Notes under the pieces: model-generated
Told to the model about the DNA's origin: nothing
The model's database searches: none
Seen by the model: only the letters and a program-made list of their open reading frames with translations
Made by a program: the position numbers and the translations under genes
In this document: one piece after another, positions 1 to 5,635 of the stretch
Numbering within the stretch: the stretch's first letter is position 1
Layout: each line of letters begins with the position of its first letter
Assembly: GCA_017882835.1 (NCBI GenBank)
Contig: JADGOU010000099.1
Coordinates: forward strand, 1 to 8,887
Source: Frankiaceae bacterium
Lineage (GTDB): Bacteria; Actinomycetota; Actinomycetes; JADGOU01
Reading direction: 5' to 3'
Length of the DNA: 8,887 bases

Positions 1-168
1 AGTCCGGACGTGGACACCGGACGAGTTGGGCTAGGCCTTGGGCTGTTCGTGAGTCGGCAGCTGATGGAGCGCCAGAACGGGCGGCTGTGGGCCGAGTCGT
101 CACCCGGGCAGGGATGCCGCTTCCACATCATGCTGCCGACCCGAACCGCAGCCGCACCGAAGGAGTAG
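1..168 (+). CDS. Sensor histidine kinase, C-terminal end only (cut by window edge)
   Basis: Reading frame 1 is open from the window edge to a TAG at 166-168 and encodes the last 55 residues of a histidine kinase. The residues DTGRVGLGLGLFVSRQLMER carry the glycine-rich G2 box (GLGLGL) of the HATPase_c ATP-binding domain. They are followed by NGRLWAESSPGQGCRFHIMLP, the usual final strand-helix-strand of that domain. A short Ala/Pro/Thr tail ends the protein. The dimerisation/His domain, N and G1 boxes and any sensor domain lie outside the window, so the signal is unknown. The gene lies 3 bases upstream of a receiver-domain gene whose ribosome-binding site sits inside its last codons, so the two are probably cotranscribed as a two-component pair. 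The family assignment is firm; the role is inferred. Confidence 0.88.
   Translation, partial: SPDVDTGRVGLGLGLFVSRQLMERQNGRLWAESSPGQGCRFHIMLPTRTAAAPKE
160..165 (+). promoter_or_regulatory. Ribosome-binding site of the receiver gene
   Basis: AAGGAG lies 6 bases before the ATG at 172, inside the last two sense codons of the kinase. It supports 172 rather than 219 as the original start, and so supports the view that the receiver gene is frameshifted rather than simply short. Confidence 0.6.
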
Positions 169-171
169 GGC

Positions 172-563
172 ATGGCTAAGATTCTGATCATCGAGGACGA
201 CCCAACCTACGGCGGGGCATGAACCTGCGGCTGCGGGCCAACGGTTATGAGACGGCACTGGCCGAGGACGGCGTCACCGCGGTTTTCGTTGCCCGGGCCG
301 AGCGACCCGACCTGGCACTCGTCGACATCGGGCTGCCCGGTGGGGACGGCTTCAGCGTGATGCGCCGACTGCAGAGCCTGGCCGCCACCGCCGGCATGCC
401 AATGATCGTCATTACCGGCCGGGACCCGTTGACCGCCTGGCCGAATGCCGAGGCGCTCGGGGCGATGACGCTGCTACAGAAGCCGGTCGACACCGTCAAG
501 CTGTTGGCGACGATCGCCGAAGCGTTGGGGACAACCACTGCGCGGCCGGCCGTCGCGGAGTGA
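172..563 (+). pseudogene. Stand-alone response regulator receiver domain, frame broken at about 211-218
   Basis: An ATG at 172 follows AAGGAG (160-165) at normal spacing and begins MAKILIIEDDPTYG, the first strand and acidic pocket of a receiver domain. This frame stops at TGA 220-222. The rest of the domain continues in another frame from about 216 to the TGA at 561-563. It contains the phospho-acceptor Asp in LALVDIGLPGGDG, the conserved Thr in IVITGRD and the Lys in LLQKPVD. Restoring one base near 211-218 gives a continuous protein of 130 residues, with the usual spacing of 14 residues between the Pro after the acidic pair and the Gly of GYE. One base is therefore apparently missing in a G-rich run. 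No output domain follows, so the intact protein would be a CheY-like single-domain regulator partnered with the upstream kinase. The ATG at 219-221 overlaps the stop (ATGA), so reinitiation is possible, but that product would lack the first strand and acidic residues. The break may be a true mutation or a sequencing error. Confidence 0.8.
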
Positions 564-573
564 CCGAGGACGC

Positions 574-2013
574 TCAGCCGGGCAACAGCCGCTCGACGAA
601 CTGCTGTAGCTGCGCGGCGTTGCGACACTCCACCATCTCGACGATGTCGCCGTAGGCCGCGGTGGCCGAATCACCGGAACCCCAATGCGCCCGCGGCTCG
701 GGGTTGAGCCAGTAGCTGTGTCGCGCGCTGGCGGCCAGGTGCTTCAGCGTGGTCGCTGCCGTGGCCCGGTAGTTGTTGCGGGCATCCCCGAGGATCAGCA
801 GCGACGTCCGCGGGGTGATGGCGTCGGGGTAGCGCTCGGCGAAGGTCTCGAAGCTGTTGCCGTAGTCGCTGTGCCCGTCGAACCAGACCAGCCGCGCCTC
901 CCGGGTCATCCGGGCCATCACGTCGGGGAAGTCTTCGCCCGGGCGGAACATCGGGGTCACCTCGTCGACGGTGTCGATGAAGGCGAACGCGCGCACCTTG
1001 GCGAACTGCTCGCGCAGCGCAAAGGCCAACAGCAGGGTGAAGTGCGCAAAGCTGGCGACCGACCCGCTGACATCGCAGAGCACGACCAGCTCGGGCTTGT
1101 GCGGCTTGTGCGGCCGGTGATGGGTGACCAGCGGAACGCCGCCCGTGCCCAGCGATGCCCGGACGGTACGCCGGAAGTCCAGCCGCCCGGCCCGGCCCAG
1201 CCGCCGCCGCGCGGTCAACCTGGTAGCCAGCCGACGGGCCAACGGGTAGACCTGCCGGCGCAGCTCGACCAGGTCGTCGCGGGAGGCGCGCAGAAAGTCG
1301 ACCTGGTCCGTCAGCGGCTTGACAGCGGTCTTGGCGATCCTCTCGACGCCGCGCTCTTCGGCCAGGCGGCGGCGGACCTCGGCCGCCACCATCGCCTCGA
1401 ACTGCTTGATCCGCTCGCGGATGGTCTGTCGGGCGACCTTCTCCGCCAGGCCATCGCGGTCCTGGCCGTCGAGCATCTGCGCGAGCAGCGAGGCTGTCAG
1501 CGTGTCCGGCGAGAGCTGCCGCAGCACCCGATAGGAGAACCAGGACTGTCGGCCGGGCTGCGCGTCCGCTCGACCCAGGCCCTGCACCGCCGCCCGGGCC
1601 AGGCGGCGCAGCCCGTCCTCATCGCCGTCGAGGAGCAACCGGGCCAGCTCGGCGCGCAAGGCGTCCCGGTCGGCCGGGACGGCGTGCCCTTGCCGCGGCT
1701 CGGTCGCGTCGGGATCGGCATCGTCCGGATCGCCGGCATCCGGATCGCCGGCATCCGCGCCGTACCTGCTGGCTGTTCCGTCGCCGAGCAGCGGCGGCCA
1801 CCACAGGTCGAACAGCGTGTCGAAGGTCACCCGGTGCGGCGGCCGCTTGACCATCGTCGCTGCGAAGGCGGCCCGCAGGTCTTCCCGGTCCAGGACGTCG
1901 ATGGCACCGAACGCGCGCACCGCGTCCAGCGACTCGGCCAGCGAGACCGGCACTCCCCCCGCCCGCAACGCGGCGACGAACGCGACCGTGCGGTCAAGCA
2001 GGCCGTTGTTCAT
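574..2013 (-). CDS. VWA domain-containing protein, CoxE-like
   Basis: This 479-residue protein starts LLDRTVAFVAALRAGGVPVS, the usual N-terminal helix of CoxE-like proteins. An acidic, low-complexity linker (about residues 87-106, rich in Asp-Pro) is followed by a charged helical region (about 110-300) and a C-terminal von Willebrand factor A domain (about 307-479). The MIDAS metal site is intact: DVSGS at 314-318, the SDYGNSF segment at 382-388, and the late aspartate in LLILGDARNN (Asp410), a run typical of this subfamily. No signal peptide or membrane segment is seen, so it should be cytoplasmic. CoxE-type proteins act with a MoxR/CoxD AAA+ ATPase in assembling metalloenzymes; in the CO dehydrogenase system they help build the Mo-Cu site. 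Here the ATPase gene lies 16 bases upstream. The start has no clear Shine-Dalgarno sequence, so translation may depend on coupling. The 3' end converges on the receiver gene with 10 bases between stops. The enzyme it serves is unknown. Confidence 0.88.
   Translation of the reverse strand: MNNGLLDRTVAFVAALRAGGVPVSLAESLDAVRAFGAIDVLDREDLRAAFAATMVKRPPHRVTFDTLFDLWWPPLLGDGTASRYGADAGDPDAGDPDDADPDATEPRQGHAVPADRDALRAELARLLLDGDEDGLRRLARAAVQGLGRADAQPGRQSWFSYRVLRQLSPDTLTASLLAQMLDGQDRDGLAEKVARQTIRERIKQFEAMVAAEVRRRLAEERGVERIAKTAVKPLTDQVDFLRASRDDLVELRRQVYPLARRLATRLTARRRLGRAGRLDFRRTVRASLGTGGVPLVTHHRPHKPHKPELVVLCDVSGSVASFAHFTLLLAFALREQFAKVRAFAFIDTVDEVTPMFRPGEDFPDVMARMTREARLVWFDGHSDYGNSFETFAERYPDAITPRTSLLILGDARNNYRATAATTLKHLAASARHSYWLNPEPRAHWGSGDSATAAYGDIVEMVECRNAAQLQQFVERLLPG
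1724..1753. repeat. Two exact 15-bp tandem copies in the VWA gene linker
   Basis: The unit tccggatcgccggca occurs twice head to tail (1724-1738, 1739-1753). A degenerate third copy at 1709-1723 matches at about 10 of 15 positions, and a 4-base start of another copy follows at 1754-1757. On the minus strand the repeat is in frame and encodes the Asp-Pro-Asp-Ala-Gly-type residues of the acidic linker. A multiple of three lets copy number vary without breaking the gene. Confidence 0.85.
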
Positions 2014-2029
2014 GCGGAAGCCATGCGCG

Positions 2030-2926
2030 CTAGTTCAGCTCGAGTTGGGCGACGGCACGGGCGTGGTCGGACGCATGCTTGAGCACCACGCCGAGGGTGT
2101 CGCGCACCGCCGCCTCGTCCAGGGTGTCGAGACCCAGCGCCACCAGCGTGTGCGCCCAGTCGATCGTCTCGGCGATCGACGGCGACTTCTTCAGCTCCAG
2201 CGCCCGCAGCGCTCGGACCGTGCGGACCAGCGCCTCGGCCAGCGCCTCGGCCACCTCCGGCACCCGGGAGAGCACGATGGCCTTCTCCCGCTCCGCGGTC
2301 GGATAGTCCAGGTGCAGGTACAGGCAACGCCGCTTGAGCGCCTCGGACAGCTCCCGGGTGGCGTTCGAGGTCAACACCACCAGCGGCCGCCGGGCGGCCA
2401 CGATGGTGCCCAGCTCCGGAATGGTGACCTGGAAGTCCGAGAGCACCTCGAGCAGCAGGCCCTCGACCTCGACGTCGGCCTTGTCGGTCTCGTCGACGAG
2501 CAGCACGGTCGGCTCGGTCCGCCGGATCGCGGTTAGCAGCGGCCGGGAGAGCAGGAACTCCTCGCTGAAGATGTCCTGCTCGACCTCGGACCAGCCACCC
2601 GGCCGGCCGTCATTGGCCGTGTCCGGGGACGAGCCGTTGGCGACCTGGATGCGCAGCAGCTGCTTCTTGTAGTTCCACTCGTACAGCGCCCGGGCCTCGT
2701 CCAGCCCCTCGTAGCACTGCAGCCGGATCAGCTCCGAGCCGGTGGCCGTTGCGACTGCCTTCGCCAGCTCGGTCTTGCCGACTCCGGCGGGGCCCTCGAC
2801 CAGCAGCGGCTTGCCGAGCCGGTCGGCCAGGAACACCGTCGTGGCGATGGCGTCGTCGGCGAGGTAGCCAGCAGCCCCCAAGCGCGCCCGGACATCCGCG
2901 ACGTCGCAGAACACGGGCTGCTGCAT
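2030..2926 (-). CDS. MoxR-family AAA+ ATPase (CoxD-like)
   Basis: This 298-residue protein has the full set of AAA+ motifs: Walker A GPAGVGKT (45-52), Walker B VLLVDETD (141-148), sensor 1 in VLTSNAT (Asn188), and the arginine-finger region ALKRRC (Arg199/Arg200). A C-terminal helical lid ends at residue 298. The motif forms, and the adjacent VWA-protein gene, place it in the MoxR class, which couples ATP hydrolysis to remodelling or metal-cofactor insertion together with a VWA partner. The start at 2926 is backed by GAGAGG at 2934-2939, 7 bases upstream. The gene lies 34 bases downstream of glcF and 16 bases upstream of the VWA gene, on the same strand, with no terminator-like hairpin between glcF and this gene. 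Its client could be the glycolate oxidase encoded upstream or a molybdenum hydroxylase outside the window. The family call is secure; the client is inference. Confidence 0.93.
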   Translation of the reverse strand: MQQPVFCDVADVRARLGAAGYLADDAIATTVFLADRLGKPLLVEGPAGVGKTELAKAVATATGSELIRLQCYEGLDEARALYEWNYKKQLLRIQVANGSSPDTANDGRPGGWSEVEQDIFSEEFLLSRPLLTAIRRTEPTVLLVDETDKADVEVEGLLLEVLSDFQVTIPELGTIVAARRPLVVLTSNATRELSEALKRRCLYLHLDYPTAEREKAIVLSRVPEVAEALAEALVRTVRALRALELKKSPSIAETIDWAHTLVALGLDTLDEAAVRDTLGVVLKHASDHARAVAQLELN

Positions 2927-2933
2927 GAGCGGA

Positions 2934-2939
2934 CCTCTC
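2934..2939 (-). promoter_or_regulatory. Ribosome-binding site of the MoxR gene
   Basis: GAGAGG reads on the minus strand 7 bases before the ATG at 2926. The 34-base gap after glcF holds this site and no visible terminator, which agrees with readthrough from the glycolate oxidase genes. Confidence 0.55.
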
Positions 2940-2960
2940 GCCGGCGGACCGAACGAGATT

Positions 2961-4355
2961 CTACCGGGCGCTGGTGGCAGCCTCGGCCTGCCGCGGGGCC
3001 CGGTCCGGTGCTCGGTCTGACGCCCGGTCCAGCAATGCCGTCACCGGTACGCCGCGAATCGAGGCGTCCAACATCTCCACGGTGTGCGCGGTCGGCAGTG
3101 CCTCGCCGCGCCGCTCCAGCGCCGCCGAGATCTGCAGCAGGCAACCCGGATTCGCGGTCACCAGCATCCGGGCTCTGGTGTCGAGCACGTGGGCTGCCTT
3201 GCGGTCGCCGAGCTCGCGCGCCGGCGCCGGCTCGACGATGTTGTAGACGCCGGCCGAGCCGCAGCAGATCTCGCTCTCCCGGATGTCGCGCACCTGCAGG
3301 CCGGGGATGTCGCGTAGCAGCTTTCGCGGTTGGGCTCGGATGCCCTGGCCGTGGGCCAGGTGGCAGGCGTCGTGGTAGGCCACCGTCGTGGGCAACGGAT
3401 GGCGGGGGGCCACCGGTCCTAGCTCCTCGACGATCTCGGCGACGTCGCGGACCTTGGCGGCGAACGCCTCGGCCCGCTCGGCGTAGAGCGGGTCGTCGCG
3501 CAGCAGATGCCCGTACTCCTTCATGGCCGAGCCGCAGCCGGCGGCGTTGACCACAACCGAGTCCACCTTGGCCCGCTCGAACGTCGAAATCAGCCGGCGA
3601 GCATAACCCAGGGCCTCGGCCTCCCGACCCATGTGCAGGCTCAACGCGCCACAGCAGCCCTGGTCGGCCGGAATGACGACGTCGCACCCCTCGGCGGCGA
3701 GCACCCGAGCGGTGGCGGCGTTCACGCCCGGGAAGAAGACGCGCTGCACGCAGCCGACCAGCATCCCGACGCTCGCCCGCTGCGGCCCGACGGCCGGCGT
3801 GTGCGGCGGCACCTTCTCCGGCCGCCCGAGCGGCGGTGCCAGCGCCTCCATCGCGGCGACCGCCGGCGGCAGCCGGTCCAAGATGCCGCTGCGCCGGACC
3901 ACGCGGTCCAGGCCGGTCCGCCGGTAGAGCCGCAGCGGCCCGCTGGCCAGCCGCAGCCGGCCGGGGCGGGGAAACAGCTGGAAGATGCCGCTGCGCACCA
4001 GCCGCTCGCTCAGCGGTCGGCGGTGCCGGCGCTCCACCTGCGCCCGGGTGGCCTCGAACAGCTTGCCGTATTGAACGCCGGACGGACACGCGGTGACGCA
4101 GGCCAGGCAGCCCAGACACTGGTCGAAGTGGCGGACCATCGTGTCGCCCAGCGGCTCGGCCTGCAGTCCCTCCTTCATCAGGTAGATGCGCCCGCGGGGA
4201 CTGTCCATCTCCTCCCCCCAGAGCAGGTACGTCGGGCAGGTAGGTAAGCAGAAGCCGCAGTGCACGCAGTCCTCGATCAGCTCCCGCGCCGGCGGGTGGT
4301 GGTCGTCGAACGCCGGCAGCGGCCCGAGCGGCTGTCCCGCGTGCCCGTCGGTCAT
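2961..4355 (-). CDS. glcF: Glycolate oxidase iron-sulfur subunit GlcF
   Basis: This 464-residue Fe-S subunit carries electrons from the GlcD/GlcE flavin subunits, probably to the respiratory quinone pool at the membrane. Two ferredoxin-type motifs are complete: C30-x2-C33-x2-C36-x3-C40-P and C80-x2-C83-x2-C86-x3-C90-P, so two [4Fe-4S] clusters are expected. Two cysteine-rich CCG domains follow: first Cys202, GCCGA (Cys234-Cys235) and Cys274; second Cys331, ICCGSAG (Cys364-Cys365) and Cys405. The frame is open far upstream inside glcE, but the start at 4355 is chosen because AGGAGGG (4364-4370) sits 8 bases before it, the protein then has normal family length, and only 2 bases separate it from the glcE stop. 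The last 26 residues form a degenerate Arg-Ala-x-Asp tail that looks unstructured and is not part of the family core. LutA/GlpC-like proteins share the architecture, but the glcD and glcE neighbours make GlcF the clear choice. Confidence 0.94.
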   Translation of the reverse strand: MTDGHAGQPLGPLPAFDDHHPPARELIEDCVHCGFCLPTCPTYLLWGEEMDSPRGRIYLMKEGLQAEPLGDTMVRHFDQCLGCLACVTACPSGVQYGKLFEATRAQVERRHRRPLSERLVRSGIFQLFPRPGRLRLASGPLRLYRRTGLDRVVRRSGILDRLPPAVAAMEALAPPLGRPEKVPPHTPAVGPQRASVGMLVGCVQRVFFPGVNAATARVLAAEGCDVVIPADQGCCGALSLHMGREAEALGYARRLISTFERAKVDSVVVNAAGCGSAMKEYGHLLRDDPLYAERAEAFAAKVRDVAEIVEELGPVAPRHPLPTTVAYHDACHLAHGQGIRAQPRKLLRDIPGLQVRDIRESEICCGSAGVYNIVEPAPARELGDRKAAHVLDTRARMLVTANPGCLLQISAALERRGEALPTAHTVEMLDASIRGVPVTALLDRASDRAPDRAPRQAEAATSAR

Positions 4356-4357
4356 GC

Positions 4358-5635
4358 TCAGATCCCTCCTACAAACCGGCCCGGGGACATCCGGTGCTCG
4401 GGGTCGAACCGGTCCTTGATCCGGCGCATCAGCTCCACCGCCGGCACCGGACCCCACACGTCGACCAGCCGCTTGACCTCCGGTGGAGCCTGCAGGACCA
4501 CCACCGAGCCGTCGTACGGCGCCACCGCGGCGCGCAGCTCGATCACCGTGGCGGCGATCTCGACCGCCGGTCCGCCGGCGCGCCCGGCGTCGGCCGCCGC
4601 ACCCAGGCCGACGTAGCTGACCCCGGAGCCGGCCGACGACCGGACGGCCGTCGCAAGGTGGTGCAAGTCGGCGACCCGCCACAGGGCGTCGAGCACCGGC
4701 CGCAGCGCGGCCGGCTCGGCGCTGACCTTGAGCCCGATGGCAGGTCCGGTCTCGCCGCCGTACGGCCGTTGGCCCCAGCCGGCCGGCACCGTGTCGGTGA
4801 TCTCCGCACCGCCTCCCAGCAGCCCCGCCGCCGACTCCGCCTGGGCGGTGGCTCCCGGCTCGATGCCCTCGACCACGACGGTGAGCCGCCCCGGCCCAGC
4901 CGGGTCTGGCCAGTCCAGCTCCAGCGCCGTGGGCACCAGCTGCGAGTCCGTGACCAGCTGCGTCAGCCGGCCGGCGTCCGCGGCGGTGGCCACCTCGACC
5001 GTGACCACCCGACGCGCAGCCGGCACCGGGTGCAGCCGGAAGATCGCCTCGGTGACGAGGCCGAGGGTCCCGACGGCACCGATGTAGAGCTTGCCGATGT
5101 CGTAGCCGGCGACGTTCTTGACCACCTTGCCGCCAGCGCGGGCGACGGTGCCGTCGGCCAGCACGACCGTGATGCCGATCAGCAGGTCGCGAGCCGTGCC
5201 GTAGAGCAGCCGGCTCGGACCGCTGGCGTTGGCACCGATCACCCCACCGACTGTCGCACCCGGCTCAGGCGGATCCAAGGCGAGCTGCTGGCGGGCCGGC
5301 GCCAGCTGCTCCCGCAGCGCCACCAGCCGCACCCCGGGCTCGACCCGGACCACCAGGTCCCCGGCGGCGTGTTCGAGCACCCGATCCTGGCGGGAGAGCT
5401 CGAGCAGCAGGTCCAGCCCCGCTGGCGGCATTCCCCAGCCCAGCTTGCTGCTGGCGCCCCGAACCCCGACGCGCAAGCCGGCGTCGCGGGCGACCAGCAC
5501 CAGCTCTCGGATCTCGTCGGTGGACGCCGGGGCGGCGACGTAGGCCGGCACAACCCCGTCGACCGCGTCGGCGGCGGCGCCCGGCCGGACGTGCTCCTCG
5601 CCGCAGACCTTGTGCAGGCTCGCGAGTGCATCCAT
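4358..5635 (-). CDS. glcE: Glycolate oxidase FAD-binding subunit GlcE
   Basis: This 425-residue protein is the second flavin-binding subunit of the three-part glycolate oxidase. It has a PCMH-type FAD-binding domain (about residues 30-205). VGVRGASSKLGWG (57-69) forms the first pyrophosphate-binding loop, and GGVIGANASGP (130-140) forms the second. GGKVVKNVAGYDIGKL (168-183) with the following GTLGLVTEAIFRLHP is a hallmark of GlcE. The C-terminus RFDPEHRMSPGRF (409-421) is the family's usual ending. The start at 5635 is chosen over the longer open frame because GGAGGT (5642-5647) lies 6 bases upstream and because its ATG overlaps the glcD stop by one base (TGATG), a classic sign of translational coupling. 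Subunits would then be made in matching amounts. The gene ends 2 bases before glcF starts. No membrane segment is seen, so it should be a soluble or membrane-associated subunit. Confidence 0.94.
   Translation of the reverse strand: MDALASLHKVCGEEHVRPGAAADAVDGVVPAYVAAPASTDEIRELVLVARDAGLRVGVRGASSKLGWGMPPAGLDLLLELSRQDRVLEHAAGDLVVRVEPGVRLVALREQLAPARQQLALDPPEPGATVGGVIGANASGPSRLLYGTARDLLIGITVVLADGTVARAGGKVVKNVAGYDIGKLYIGAVGTLGLVTEAIFRLHPVPAARRVVTVEVATAADAGRLTQLVTDSQLVPTALELDWPDPAGPGRLTVVVEGIEPGATAQAESAAGLLGGGAEITDTVPAGWGQRPYGGETGPAIGLKVSAEPAALRPVLDALWRVADLHHLATAVRSSAGSGVSYVGLGAAADAGRAGGPAVEIAATVIELRAAVAPYDGSVVVLQAPPEVKRLVDVWGPVPAVELMRRIKDRFDPEHRMSPGRFVGGI
4364..4370 (-). promoter_or_regulatory. Ribosome-binding site deciding the glcF start
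   Basis: AGGAGGG on the minus strand lies 8 bases before the ATG at 4355 and overlaps the last codons of glcE. It rules in this start over upstream in-frame ATG codons that would run the protein into glcE. Confidence 0.75.

Noticed and set aside
560..620. Bidirectional terminator between the convergent genes
   Set aside because: I could not find a stable hairpin with a T-run on either strand in or near the 10-base gap.
685..2082. Long open plus-strand frame opposite the VWA gene
   Set aside because: It is rich in Arg, Gly, Val and Gln with no domain pattern, and lies opposite a well-recognised gene. Long antisense frames are expected in high-GC DNA.
574..2926. Part of a CO dehydrogenase (cox) gene cluster
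   Set aside because: No coxM, coxS or coxL gene is present in the window; only the MoxR/VWA pair resembles CoxD/CoxE, and such pairs occur outside cox loci.
3507..4247. Open plus-strand frame opposite glcF
   Set aside because: Low-complexity composition with no recognisable motif, antisense to a gene with complete cysteine motifs.
4356..4682. N-terminal extension of GlcF into glcE
   Set aside because: The added residues are Arg/Gly-rich, overlap the real GlcE C-terminus, and a strong ribosome-binding site supports the start at 4355.
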